The notes under the pieces were generated by a model. It saw only the letters and a list, made by a program, of their open reading frames with translations. It searched no databases and was not told the DNA's origin. DNA of 64,000 nucleotides from Phoronis australis (taxonomy: Eukaryota > Phoronida > Phoronidae): the NCBI GenBank assembly GCA_002633005.1, contig NMRA01000200.1:592527-656526 (forward strand), given 5' to 3'. Below, in pieces: positions 12,901-27,900 of this stretch. Position 1 is the stretch's first letter, and every line of letters begins with the position of its first letter. A program made the translations under genes and the position numbers.

Positions 12901-15900
12901 CACGTGAGCAATACATGGCTCACAACTGAACGCAATTCATGAACAACCTTTGACTCAATATTGGACACAACTCGAGAACAACCCTTTGCTCAACACTAGA
13001 CACAACTCATTAGCAACCCTTAACTCAACATTGTACAACTCACAAACATCTCTTGTCTCAATACTGGACACAACTCACAAAAAACCCTTGCCTAAACACA
13101 TGGACACAATCAAGAACAACCCTTGCTCAACACTAAACATAACTCATGAACAACCCTTGGCTCAACACAGGACATAACTCATGAACAACCCTTGGCTCAA
13201 CACAGGACATAACTCATGAACAACCCTTGCTCAACACTGGACACAACTCATGAACAACTCTTGACTCATCACTGGACACAACTTATGAACAACCCTTACT
13301 CAAAACTGTACACAACTTATGAAAAACCCTTGGCTCAACATCAGAAGCCAGCGAAGTTAGTAACTCAAAATCATGCCCAGACTCAACACAAGGCAGTAGC
13401 TCCTTACTTGGACATCCTTTGAATCCTGGCCCAAGTGAGGCTGTTTTACCATCAGGACAACAACCGTGATCAGAATCATTACACGTCTTAACCTCCTGCG
13501 GACAGCACTTATTAAAGTCTGGTCCCTTGTGACAGTAGGAGCCTTCAGGACAGCTGTCTCCGGCAAAATCACAGTCATAGTCCTCACCAGTGCTAGGTTT
13601 ACGTAACGGTTCATTTCCATCACAAGCTTCTTCGTAATAATCTGAAAATCAACAACACATCTTAATACGAATTGCAAACAGAACTTTAGTCTGCCTTCAC
13701 ACAAAAAGCAGTCAAATCAAGTCACATAACACAAAAATGCATACAGTAAAACTGTATGGTACTTAGTATGCCTCAAGATATCATACAACAAAAAAGATAC
13801 ACAGGAGCTCAAACATTTACTTAATGGCTGCATACACCCGACTTGTGAACATTTTGGTTAATCCCCATGTTCACATAAGCACCCAACCACTACTTTCAAA
13901 ATTTTTGTGCCCACCGCTTCTGGGAAATTTCAGCGTCCACTGTTTGGGCTAGTGCCCACCCGTAATTTGCTTCATTGAACTGATTTTCAAAACAGTACGG
14001 CAGGGTTTCAAATGCAGAAACCACATAAATATTTTCCAATGCAGTGCACTTGCCGTCCATCACTGGCCACACCAAGGACATTGGTCGCATTGTTGAAACT
14101 GATACCAAGGTAGTTAATTACATTCTCCAGTCCACACTACTATTGTCAAAAAGAATCATTCCATTATCGCAGTTTTAAGGGCCAAATTCTGGTCTTGTTT
14201 ACCACTTAAGCCAAAGTAACAGGCATGTTGAAGTCAGATGACAATTTGTAGCTGACCTATTTTTCCATATACGGCAAGTATTCAGTGCCAAGGGAGCCAA
14301 CTCAAATTGCCCGATAGTGGAAATCTGCACAAAGTTGAAGTATTTCCAGGCATTTTATTTCATGAAAAACTAATTATTGAATACGTAGCCAAGATACAAA
14401 ATTTTGCATTGCATCATTCCAGCATGTATCAGGGCATACAATGCCTCGTAGACATTTTTTGACAGGAAGTTTTCAATCATTTGAGTCGCAAACTTCTAAC
14501 TGATAAGAATTCATCTAACTTTGCAACTTCAATGACTTTGATGACATGATTCATATGGCAGCTCAGTCCTCGAAATTTGGGGAGTGTTTTTTCATCATAA
14601 CATTTTTTTTTCAAGGTGGACAAAGTGGATATACTTAAATTCATGTGCCGGTTAGAGAGCGCTGATTCAACACACATCACATTTTTGTAACGCTGAGCCC
14701 ACTCCTCAACCACCAATCTTCACTCAAGGCCATGGCATTCAACATTTCTACTATTATTTTCATGTGATAGTCAGCGACAATAAAAACAACAACAATACCA
14801 AAAACACTGACATCTTACCATCACAGTTGTCCATAGACTGTATGGTGATTAGTTTCTGTTGCAGACAAGACTCTTCACTTAGTTGACATTTACTGGCAAA
14901 CATCCTGCCATCTGAACCACACACTGGCGACCTGTAAAACACGGCCCCTTTAGTAATTTTACATTTGAAGTTTTAACTAGCATTGCATCTGTCCAGAGAG
15001 GAATACAAAACATAACAGAATGTTTACAACAAGGTAGTCACAGACACCAATACCCCCTCCCCAAAGGTACTGTAGAGAGTTGAGCACAAATTAAAGAACA
15101 ACTCCCTACAAGGACACAAGAAAATTAAGAACTGGTTTAACTTCAGGGTCTTGTTTCTAAAAGAGTCTTTTGCCTAAAAATCAGTCTAGGAAGGTTTTAG
15201 CATGTTACGTGAAACTAAAAGTCAGAAACTTGGTCTGCAACTCGAAGCCAACAGACAGAAATCTGTAGCTTGCTCAGAGGCAGACTAAAAGCAAAGACAA
15301 AAAATCAACTTCTGGCAATAGCCCAAGAAAATACAGTCAAATCGCAAAATTCTGACAATACGTATTGCAGCACTTTGTAAGCACAATTTTTAGGTAGTTA
15401 GAATTTCCCTTTGAAATGCAGTAGGATTTACACAAAGAAGAACAAACACGGATGTATATGGAAATCAAGAAAAGGACAAAATTCCATAAATCATTTTGCT
15501 CTCGTCAAAAGTGGGCAATATGCCAAACTGATGCAATATTTCACAGACCATGTATCAAGAACACTACTCTGAAGACAGGTCTGTTTCCCGACAGCGCCAA
15601 CAGACCATTATAAGCATACTATAGCATACCCCAAACTGAGCCTTACCTGATGGCAGGACAGCTGAAGTTACATTGACATCCAGGTACACCCCTCTCATCA
15701 ATGTGGCAGATGCCACCGTAACGACACGTGGAGTCATCACAGACATCACCAGTAGGCAACGTACCTAGTTCAACAAAAGATCACACTTCTCCACAGTCAC
15801 AATAAACAATTGACAGTTGAGCTTCACTTTGACATTCACTAAATAAGCAAAGTATGATGAGGAACAAGGCCCGAAAGTGGGAAATAGTTAGTGTTCTAGA

Positions 15901-18900
15901 GACTGGCTCATGCTGACTATTCAGCAAGTATCATGACAGCCTGGTCAAGTGACCCCAGAATGGAACACAAAAGATGTTATATATCGGAGTTCAATTTTAA
16001 ATGAGTGTTTAAGTTATCTTCCATATCCATGAAAGTATTAAAGATTAACAGTTTAGTCAGGAAGAATAAATTATATATCAGGCATTAACATGCAGAACGT
16101 AAAACGAAGCAGATTGTTACAAACTACAGTCAATTTTTGAAAATTTATACTATGGCATAAAATTTCATTGCTCAGTTAACAAGAGCACTGCAGAGCATTA
16201 ATATGTGTCCACTGTGCATTGCAAATGATACGTTTCTAGGGGTCCTTATCGGGATCAATTAAGATACAAGGTGACAACAGTTTGGCCACAAGGGGTAGCT
16301 GCAATAGTCAAAAATTGACAATGAGTAGGTATCTCAACTTTTTACACTATTATCAAATCAAAGTTTTAAAAAATGAACAGTTTTCAATATTTTTAACAAA
16401 GAAATACACCCTGCCACAAATGGACACAGCACTAGACATCCCAAGGCAGGTGACTAGTCTACTTCTATTCATAAAGAACAATCATATGGTAAAGTTTGGT
16501 AGACACAACTTGACACAAGGGGGCACAGCACTTAGTTTAAATGTTGGAATCTGCTCAAAACTGGTAGCTGCCATAATCTCCAAAATGTAATGGCCACTAG
16601 GGGGTGCAGCTGTAAATGTAAACACTTTTCTCCACAAATCCACAAATACTGAAAAGCACTGTTCCCTGGTCCTGCGGGGAGGGGAGGGGGGGAGGTGGCA
16701 TGTACCGCGATAGTGATGCCCTGAACTTTTGTGGAATAATTCATCAAAATCCAACCATGAGTTTTTTAAGATATCAATCAGACACCTGACCGACTGGACA
16801 ACCAGATAGACAAACAACACATCCACCCACATATGCATATGTGGGCGCATAAGGATGCTTCTGTTACTACCAGACCAATCACAGAGCAATACATGACATG
16901 AATATCGCATACCTTGCCAACAACTATTCAAATTCCATTTTGAAGCCAATAACGCATTGAGCCCTTTCTTTAGTATGCCAAATAATGTTCATTTTGACCA
17001 ATCGAACTGTTCTCGCTACCTTACAACAGTTTTCATGACGGCCAATGTACTGTTTACTCCACAGTTGACCAGTGAAAATGTCCATGTTGGTTAGTGAACT
17101 GTTCTCTCCACATGAAAGTTATTGTTGGTAAGTGAATCACTCATTCTACTAATGACAGTTCAAATTGGCTTGCGATCCATTCACTCACATGATAGTGTTC
17201 AGGTTGGCCAAAGAACAGTTCACTCCACATACAATTAAGTGCTCATGTTGGTAAGTGAATAATATTCACTCTAAATATATATGAAATTGGGTCGGTTAGA
17301 GAATCGTTCCCTCTACATCTCTGTGTTCATGTTGACTTGTGATCTGTTCTCTACATTTGGCACGCGTATTCAAACTCGAGTGTTGCACTATGAATAAAAA
17401 GTCATGAGCAGCGTTCGGAATACACACTGGACCGGTGGCCAGGGGCCAGTGGATTTGCGGCCAGTCCAGTAAACTTTCACATATGGGTCCTATGTGGATG
17501 TCGTCTCATTATTCAAATAACAGGCCCGGCGGGCCAGCACATTTATTTGTTGAAGGTCGAACACTGGTTATGAGCAATGTTTAAAACTTAGAGATCCATC
17601 TTGAAAAAGGCCGCATTTTGTCTGCTTTAAAAGAAAAATGGTTTCAATTGTTGTGCATAGTGCTTTTATTCTTTTCTTGTAGAAAAAATTATAGTGACAT
17701 GCTCAGCAAATCAAAATAATGCGTACAACACATGTAGTTGTTATTGTGAATTCACAGAAGGAAGATAAGGACACAAAAACAGTTGTACAACTTGTACCAT
17801 GTTTGGATTTTTGATCAGAGAGAGCCCTACGGCAGTTTTCATGTAATAGCTAATGAACCGTTCATTTTGCATGTAACTGTTCACTTTGGCTAGCAAACAG
17901 TTCATTGACTGTGTTCACATTGACCATTGAACTACTCATTACACATGACAGTGCTCATATTGACCTGTGAATCGTTCACAGTGTGAATGTAACAGTGGAT
18001 TAGCATGCAGGTGTGTGGAGAGGCATGCAGTGAGCCTACCAGAGCCTGAGCCAGACATATCTTCCTCACACTCTTCCATTTCCACCACAGTCAGCTTGAT
18101 GCCCAGTTCACAGGCTGCACGTTGCATCATACATCTGTTATCGTATGTTACTCCATTACTGGCACAGACCACATCTCGGTAGTTAGGACAGGTCTTGGGA
18201 CAGACACAGACCCCACTGTCGCACACAGCATTGTTCTCACACACAACATCTTTACATTTATCTGCAATACAGTCAGAAACATTATTTTACTATCAACAAC
18301 TTGCACTATCACTAAACAATCATAGCAAACATCAACCAATTAAGACATATAATAGAGTCCGCCAGTAAAGTATGTGACTTGCTGAATTCCATAATTATAC
18401 TTAATATTCCCCTTGACTTTCAAAGTTATCAGCTGAAATGGAAACATTTTATACAGAATGCATTTTGCTCTACATTTCCCAAAGCTTCACTGATTCATTC
18501 TCCGCCCATGTGCAACTTAAGACACAAGGTGTGCATATTTACAACGGCATATCTCTTGCTTTAGAAGTGTCCAAACTCACCACATTTGCCTTTGTATGAG
18601 ACCAGGACAAGTTGCTGTTTTTTGCAGGAAGCTAGTTCCAGTTCACATTCATTGTTGTAGCCAATACCATCAGTACCACAAACAGGTTTATAGTCCTGAA
18701 AGGAATACATATAGTGCCATACTAAAACTTAGCACAATTTCAAACAGCCATTACAATCAACACCTAGTATCACCAAATGATGAGAAACACGAGTTATAGT
18801 GGCACAGTCCATAGATCTATCCCTTGTCCACTATTTCCTTTGGGCTATCTAATACCTTCAAGTCAGACAACAGAGGCTTTCGAGGCAAACGTTCATGAAG

Positions 18901-21900
18901 AAATTTAGAGAAGTTCACTAGCAATGTCAGCATATTATCACGATTTTCAATTTGTGTGTAGCAACCAGGATTCCGAAAGGAGGTACATATATTTTTGTAC
19001 CACACTGAGACAACAAACTGTTAGTGAACCGCAATGAGAAGATCAACACACTGTTTCTGCACCACATTGAGACAATCAACACACTGTTTGTGTAACCACA
19101 CTGAGACAACCAACACACTGTTGGCATACCATACTGAAACAACACACCGTCTGTGTACCAGACTGAGCCAATCAAAACTATGTTTCATCCTTACCTAAGT
19201 AGGTGCCTGTGCATGTACATTTTTGTAAAATAAACTTGTGCATTCAAAGTCACTAAGTGGTGAGACTGTCTCTTCTATGAGTAGACTCACTTTGCCAAAC
19301 AATATGTGGAAATTGACAACATTTTGTGACTCCGCACAAAAACAATTCAGCACAGCGACTATTTTCCAGAATGAAAAGCAGATTGAGTTATCAAAAATAG
19401 AAATAAGTGCTTGGTACAGCTTTTGATGTCGGATATTTTGAGTAAGACAAACAATCAAAAAGATTCCTAATCCAGAATTAGTCTTCAGAAGAAGACCCTC
19501 ACCAGCCTTTCAGTCCATTAACTTCTTTACACTATAGACATGGGCAGCCCACACCCACCAGCACCAAATAAGACCAACTAGTGCTGGATAGAGGTCTGCC
19601 TCTAGTAGCAGAGGACTTGAGAAACCACTGGCCCCTACAAGGGACTCTGCCAGGTATTTTCATTTCTCCTCCACCAAGTCTACATTGATGCTACCTCAGC
19701 TGCGGTACATATCTGACAGAACGGTTCTTGTCACGGGGTGGAAATCCTGTCTTACTGATGACAGTCCATGAAGAAGAGCCAGAGAAGCCTCTTAAGCTCC
19801 CCCACTGACAGCAAATGAATTGTCGGTGTTCCCTTTGTTTCACAATTTTTGACATAAGTCCTTGAATTCATGACTAATCCTCAATGCTAAGTTCATGTCA
19901 CGTATTATTTGTCTGAAAATACCACATTTGGTTGCATGTGGAGTTAATCTGACAGGAACAAAGAAAGATGATGCGCAAGTGCTGGCTTACAAGTAAATGA
20001 GTGCCATCAAATATATGTATAAATGAGTGCCTTCTTGAAAGTAAAAAGAAAAATAGCCATGAGTATACATATGGACAAGAGCGGCAGTAATAAACAGATA
20101 TAACTGAGAAATTTTCCGTAAAGATTCGATATTAAGCGGTGAGCGAGGGCATGCCCCGAAGTGTATAACAAAAGCATAATACTTACAAAGGTACATGTGC
20201 TACGACAAACACATTTAGCCTTCCCACCACTTGCCACACAAGTTGAGTAGTGCTCGCACTTCAACTTTTCACAGCCATCTACAATTAATAAAGCATGTCA
20301 ACCATTATATACTGTATGCTAATTCAAAAAACTATACTTTCTCATCAAATCAGCTATGAATCCTCATAATTTTGTCACTGAGAAAAAACTATAGGTGAAT
20401 CCAAATAATTTTAACTGAAGCCCACACACAATCAAATAGATCAAGAAAAAATTGCAAACTTAAATTTAACCAATTTAATGGCAACAAATGTTCCTATTGA
20501 AACATGATAGTGGTATCATTTGTAATTAGGAACACTAACTAGTGCTGTTAAAAACAAAACTTGCCATGTTAAATAAAACATAACCATGGTGGCACTGCAT
20601 AGAGGCTCTAAGGCCATACTTGATGGAAAATATTTTGTCAACAAAACAAATATTATAAATAATAGACAATCATCATGGCAGAACATAATTTGATTCTTTT
20701 GCTATCTACTCCAGTCCACCACAGCACATTAAAAGCTGGAATGTCACCTTTAACCTCAATGTAACATTGCGCTTTTGTATTATAACTGACACACAACACT
20801 CATTGATGCCTGCAAGGCTAGAGGACTGTAGAGGAGGACACATGCAGTAACACACAGACGGTTTCAAGTGAGGGGCGCAAAGCTTTGATGTGGTGAACAT
20901 ATCCCTGTAACACAGGCCAAGCGCTATAAGGAATGGGTGTCATGTTATAAGCACAGTGAATGAGAGGACTGACAGATGATATGAGATCAAAGTAGCACAT
21001 ATACCCGGTAATGTAAAATAGGCACACATGGCTGGCTTTCAAAGAGAGTTTACACAGTCAAGTGAAATGGTAGAAACTGGCAAGGAAACTATGCATTTTT
21101 ACATAGGGAATTCTGCCCTCCACAATACCAGCACACTTTCTAAACATTTACCTTTGTCCAATAAATGTTGAAATTTGCTAATACATTTTCTAGTTTTTTT
21201 CATTCCTTGTTACTATTGCAAATGCAATTGTACAATGAAATTTATGCATTTGCAATCAAGAGGGCCTTTCGCAATATGGATTTAGTATGGTGGACTAACA
21301 TTCTTTCTCAGCCACTAGAATTTAAGACCTAATGCAAAAGGTGATTTTGACTGGATTACATTTAGTACAGTGCGGTCAAAAAGGCCTGACTGAGAGCGTA
21401 CCAAAGTTGGTTTTATGAACTCCAATGAGAAAGGTTTTGTCCGGACTATTTTGCTTGAATTTCCTAAATTATATCCCCAATTTTCGCAAGTGCGGAGTTC
21501 TTTACGCCATTTTGCGCACTCTCGACGTTGTTGCTACTCAAGATACCATATCTCACAATACGAATAGAAGTGGCAATTGATTGTTAGACGAAACGGAGAT
21601 CCTTACAAGCATTTGGAACGATATCTCGTGTTAACAATAATGAAGATTCAATATTAGGGCGGTGGAGTGTCTGTCCAGTCAAGTGAGAAAGGTAACAATT
21701 TGGTATGGTAAGTTATCATGCTGATCTAAAATATGTTCCAACCACAAACTAGTCCGGACTAACTCTAATGTGAAAGCAGCTCAAACTAACCAGCCTGTTC
21801 ACCTATCTGCAATGCGGGGTTCAATAAAATATCAGAGTCAAACACATCTAAACGCTTCAGAGAACAAATTAAAGAAATAGATTCAGGAGTTGGGCGAGGA

Positions 21901-24900
21901 TTTTTCAGGGCGGGGGTGGGCTGTCTCAAAGATGTTGGTAGGGACATGTCGTCAACTTCAGAGGATATTTTTGTCTCTCCGATATAATCCCTAGAGGGTA
22001 TTTTGCTCAAGTAGATATTTTGTCTTCTCGAGTGGGTATTTTGGCATTGAAGTATCGGCTGAGATGATTCAAGCAAAATAAAAGAAAGTTGGCAGAAATG
22101 CAATAGTCCAGGATAGGGTTTTTGATCGTTTAGTATAGTATGGGGGACCCATTTTCCATATAGGCTCATATTGCACTGATCATGATTTGAAATATGACAA
22201 CATCTTCCTATCCATTAAGCCGAAAGTGGATTCATGATAAAGGTCACTTTGGGATGACATAAGACAGTGAGAGAATTAGTATCACACTACAAAGAGCTTG
22301 CCTTCTGCAGTAATATTATCAACTGAAGGAAAACCTGGAAAGAAACATTTATCAAATTACCCTAGAGCAGTGAAGACAGTACAAAGTTTATCAAATCATC
22401 AATTGTACTGTTGTTATGTCATATTGTCAACACCTGATGGAACTTAACAATCAGAGGAAATGATACATTTCTCAAAAATGCACCAAAAATGTGCAAAAGT
22501 ATCACAAAATGTGAGTACAGTAATTAGATTATACGATACAATACAATACAATCAAAATTAGCTAGCCTGTTGATCTAATTTGCACTGTGGAGTTTAATAA
22601 AATATAAATGTGATTCAAACACATTTCTAAATACTTCAGAGCCAGAATAAAAGAAGTAGATTCGGGATTTTTGTGAGGATTATTAAGTGCCTGGGGGGNN
22701 NNNNNNNNNNNNNNNNNNNNNNNNNNNNNNNNNNNNNNNNNNNNNNNNNNNNNNNNNNNNNNNNNNNNNNNNNNNNNNNNNNNNNNNNNNNNNNNNNNNN
22801 NNNNNNNNNNNNNNNNNNNNNNNNNNNNNNNNNNNNNNNGAAGGGTATTCTTGTTGAGGGTCACTTTGGGATGACATCAGAGAGTGAGTGAATTAGTGAC
22901 ACACTACAAGGAGCTTGCCTTCTGTAGTTGTAGTTGTAGTACTATTATTATCAACTACTGGAAAACCTGGAAAGAACCAGTCACCAAATTACCCTAGAAC
23001 AGTGCAAAGTTTATCAAGTCATGAATTGTGCTGTCAGTTGTTAAGTCACATTGTCAACCCCTGATGGCACTTTACAATCAATGGAAGCGACACATTCCTC
23101 AAAAATGCAACAAAAGAGTACAAAAATGTCACAACATAGGACTGCGGTAATTAGATTATACAATACAATACAATCAAAATTAACCAACCTGCATTGTGGA
23201 GTTTAATAAAATATAAATGTGATTCAAACACATATCTAAATACCTGAGAGCCAGAATTAAAGAAGTAGATTCAGGATTTGAGTGAGGATTATTCAGTGCC
23301 TGGGGGGAGTGGGGGGGTTTCTCTGAAAGGTGATGTTGGTAGGGACATGCCGTCAATTCAGGTGGGTATTTTTATGTCTCCCGATATAATTTCTAGCGAT
23401 ATGTTGCTCAAGTAGATATTTTGCGGCTTGGTGGTATCCGCTAAGATGACAGGCAAAAGAAAAGAAGGTTGACAGAAGTACTTTTGTTCGGGATAGTTTT
23501 ACATCCATTGATAGCCTTTGATAATCATTTTCTCAATGACCTAGGTACTGCACTAATCATGATTTGAAATATGACGGCATCTCCCTATCTGTTAAGCGGA
23601 AGAGTATTCATGATGAGGGCCACTTTGGTATGACATCAGACAGTGCATGAATTAGTGACACACTACAAGGAGCTTGCCTTCTGTAGTTGTAGTTGTAGTT
23701 GTAGTACTATTATTATCAACTGAAGGAAAACCTGGAAAGAAACATTCATCAAATTACCCCAGTACAGGGAAGACAGTGCAAAGTTTATCAAGTCATAAAC
23801 TGTATTGTTGTCAAGTCATATCGTAAACCCCTGAAGGCACTTTACAATCAGAGGAAGCGACACATTTCTTAAAAATGCACCAAAAGTGTGAAAAAATATC
23901 ACAACATATGACTATGGTAAATTAGACTATACAATACAATCAAAATTAACAAGACTGTTAATCTAATTTGTATTGTGGAGTTTAATAAAATATGTGATTC
24001 AAACACATATCTAAGTACTTGAAAGCCAGAATTAAACAAGCAGATTCAGGATTTGGATGAGGATTTTTCAGTGCCTGGGAGGAAGGGGGCGGTGGGGGCG
24101 GCGAGGGATGCGGGGGATATCTGAAACGAGATGTTGGTATGGACATGCCGTCAAATCAGGTGGGTATTGTGTCTCTCCGATATAATTTCTAGGCTTGGAG
24201 TAATTTGCTCAATTCGATATTTTGCCATTCTGAGAGTACTTCGGCTTTGTGGTATCAGCTAAGATGGCAGGCAAAAGAAAAGAAGGTTTATGGAAGTGGT
24301 TTAGTGTCTGGGATGGGGTTTTAGATCCTTTAATCGCCTGTGGTAATCATTTTCTCAATTGCTAAGGTACTACATTGATCACGATTTGAAATATGACGGC
24401 ATATCCGTATCCCTGAAGCGGAAGGGTATTCATGATGAGGGCCACTTTGGTATGACATCAGACATGCATGAATTAGTGACACACTACAAGGAGCTTGCCT
24501 TCTGTAGTTGTAGTTGTAGTTGTAGTACTGTTATTATCAACTGAAGGAAAACCTGAAAAGAAACATTCATCAAATTACTCGAGAACAGTGAAGACAGTGC
24601 AAAGCTTATCAAGTAATTAATTGTGCTGTTGTTAAGTCATATTGTCAACCCTTGATGGCACTTTACAATGAGAGAAAGGCAAAATTCCTCAAAAATGTAC
24701 CAAAAGTGTGCAAAAATATCACAACATATGACTACGGTAATTAGGTTATACGATACAATCAAAGTTAACCAGCCTGTTGAGCTAATTTGAATTGTGGACT
24801 TTAATAAAATATAAACGTGATTCAAACACATATCTAAATACGTGAGAGTCAGAATTTAACAAGTACGTTCAGAATTTGAGTGAGGATTATTCAGTGCCTG

Positions 24901-27900
24901 GGGGGAGGGGGTACGGCGAGGGTTCTCTGAAAGGTGATGATAGTATGGACATGCCGTCAATTCAGGTGGGTATTTTTGTCTCTTCGATATAATCTTGGAG
25001 TATTTTGCTCGAGTAGATATTTTGCCAGCCTGAATAATTGCTTTGGCTTTGTGGTATCAGCTAAGATGGCAGGCAAAAGAAAAGAAGGTTTATGAAAGTG
25101 CTTTATTGTCGGGGATAGGGTTTTAGATGCGTTAACAGCCTTCGGTAATCGTTTCTAGATAGCCTAGTTATGATCACCATTTGAAAAATGACGGCATCTC
25201 CCTATCTTGTAAGTGGAAGAGAATTTATGATGAGGGTCACTTTGGGATGACATCAGACAGTGAGTGAATTAGTGACACACTACAAGGAGCTTGCATTCTG
25301 TAGTTGTAGTTGTTTTACTATTATTATCAACTATTGGAAAACCTGGAAAGAACCAGTCACCAAATTACCCTAAATCAGTGAAGACAGTGCAAAGTTTATC
25401 AAGTTATAAATTGTGCTGTTGTCAAGTCATAATTTCAACCACTGATGGCAATTTACAATCAGAGGAAGCAATACATTTCTCAAAAATGCATCAATAGAGT
25501 ACAAAAATGTCACAGCATATGATTATGGCAATTAGATTATACAATACAACACAATCAAAATTAATCAGCCTGGTGAGCTAATTTGCATTGTGGAGTTTAA
25601 TAAAATATAAATTTGATTCAAACACATATCTAAATATGTGAGAGCCAGAATTTAACAAGTAGGTTCAGGATTTGAGTGAAGATTATTCAGTGCCTGGGGG
25701 GAGGGGGTACGGCGAGGGTTCTCTGAAAGGTGATGTTGGTAGGGACATGCTGTCAATTCAGGTGGGTATTTTTGTCTCTTCGATATAATCTTGGAGTATT
25801 TTGCTCGAGTAGATATTTTGCCAGCCTGAATAATTGCTTTGGCTTTGTGGTATCAGCTAAGATGGCAGGCAAAAGAAAAGAAGGTTTATGAAAGTGCTTT
25901 ATTGTCAGGGATAGGGTTTTAGATGCTTTAACAGCCTTCGGTAATCGTTTCTAGATAGCCTAGTTATGATCACCGTTTGAAAAATGACGACATCTCCCTA
26001 TCTTGTAAGTGGAAGAGAATTTATGATGAGGGTCACTTTGGGATGACATCAGACAGTGAGTGAATTAGTTACACACTACAAGGAGCTTGCCTTCTGTAGT
26101 TGTAGTTGTAGTACTATTATTATCAACTATTGGAAAACCTGGAAAGAACCAGTCACCAAATTACCCTAGAACAGTGAAGACAGTACAAAGTTTATCAAGT
26201 TATAAATTGTGCTGTTGTCAAGTCATAATTTCAACCACTGATGGCACTTTACAATCAGAGGAAGCAATACATTCCTCAAACATGCATCAATAGAGTACAA
26301 AAATGTCACAACATATAATTATGGCAATTAGATTATACAGTACGATACAATCAAAATTAATCAGCCTGGTGAGCTAATTTGCATTGTGGAGTTTAATAAA
26401 ATATAAATTTGATTCAAACACATAATCTAAATACCCGAGAGCCAGAATGAAATAAGTAGATTCAGGATATGGGTGAGGATTATTCAGTGCCTGGGGGAGG
26501 GGAGTTCTCTGAAAGGTGATGTTGATAGGGACATGCCGTCAATTCAGGTTGGTATTTTTATCTCTCTTGATATAATTCCTGGCGATATGTTGCTCAAGTA
26601 GATATTTTGTCATCCTGAGTGTGTATTTTAGCTTGGTGTTATCAGCTAAGACGGTAGGCAGAAGAAAATGAGGTTGGCAGAAGTACTGTTGTTCGGGATA
26701 AAGTTTTACATCCATTAATAGCCTTTGATAATCATTTTCTCAATGGCCTAGGTACTGCACTAATCATGATTTGAAATATGACGGCATCTCCCTATCTGTT
26801 AAGCGGAAGAGTATTCATGATGAGGGTCACTTTGGTATGACATCAGACAGTGCATGAATTAGTGACACACTACAAGGAGCTTGCCTTCTGTAGTTGTAGT
26901 TGTAGTTGTAGTACTATTATTATCAACTACTGGAAAACCTGGAAAGAAACATTCATCAAATTACTCGAGAACAGTGAAGACAGTGCAAAGCTTATCAAGT
27001 CGTAAATTCTGCTGTTAGTGTTAAGTCATACTGTCAACCCCTAATGGCACTTTATAATGAGAGGAACTAACACATTCCTCAAAAATGCATCAAATGTGTG
27101 CAAAACTATCACAACATATGATTATGGTAATTAGATTATACAATACAATACAATTCAATACAATCAAAATTAACCACCTGTTGAGCTAATTTGTATTGTG
27201 GAGTTTAATAAAATATAAAGGTAACTCAAACATATATCTAAATACTTAAGAGCCACAATTAAACAAGAAGGTTCAGGATTTGGGTGAGGATTATTCAGTG
27301 CTTTGGGAGGGGTGAGGGTGTTCTGAAAGGAGATGTTGGTNGTCCTCTGAAAGGAGATGTTGGTAGGGACTTGCTGTCAATTCAGGTGGGTATTTTTGTC
27401 TCTTCCATATAATCTATAGGAGTATTTTGCTCAAGTAGATATTTTGCCATCCTGAGGGTGTACTAAGATGGCAGGTAAAAGAAAAGGAAGTTGATGAAAG
27501 TGCTATTGTCCGGAACAGAGTTTTACATCCTTCAATAGCCTATGGAAATCATTTTTTCAATTGCGTAGTTACTGCACTGATCATGATTTGAAATATGATG
27601 GCATCTCATTATTCCTTAAGCGGAATGGTATTCATGAAGAGGGTCACATTGGGATGACATGAGACTGAGTGTATTAGCGAGACAGTACAATGAGCTTGCC
27701 TTCTGTAGTTGCAGTACTATTATTATCAATTGAAGGAAAACCTGGAAAGAAACAGTCATCAAATTACCCTAGAACAGTGAAGACAGTCCAAAATTTGTCA
27801 AGTCATACAAACTGATATGTCCTACAGGTTACAATAAAAGTAAAGTGAAAGTAAGTTTCAGGAGATGCAATGCAAGTATTCCAATGTTCTAGCCTCCCAT

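Larger units (their letters stand above)
21780..27800. repeat. ~0.8-kb tandem array, about eight units, in the FS5-FS6 intron
   Basis: The landmark gagtttaataaaatataaat recurs near 22588, 23198, 23979, 24796, 25593, 26388 and 27200, with a diverged first copy near 21812. Spacing is 781-817 bp except around the N gap. Each unit also has a G-rich run (cctggggggaggggg), a ctaagatggcaggcaaaaga stretch and a gtagttgtagttgtag microsatellite. Short ORFs inside units are not kept across copies, so I see no gene in it. Confidence 0.93.

Noticed and set aside
12950-13422. Plus-strand ORFs of repeated Asn/Thr/Gln composition
   Set aside because: Pure by-product of the 35-bp minisatellite.
16482-16949. 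155-codon minus-strand ORF in the FS7-FS8 intron
   Set aside because: No domain, low complexity, and the FS7 and FS8 exons join directly in phase without it.
25291-26293. Similar ~68-codon plus-strand ORFs in two units of the 0.8-kb array
   Set aside because: They arise from the GTAGTT microsatellite and unit homology. Other units carry indels or stops, and there is no domain or start context.
21780-27800. CRISPR-like or bacterial repeat array
   Set aside because: Units are ~800 bp, the window is clearly eukaryotic, and there are no short repeats with unique spacers.
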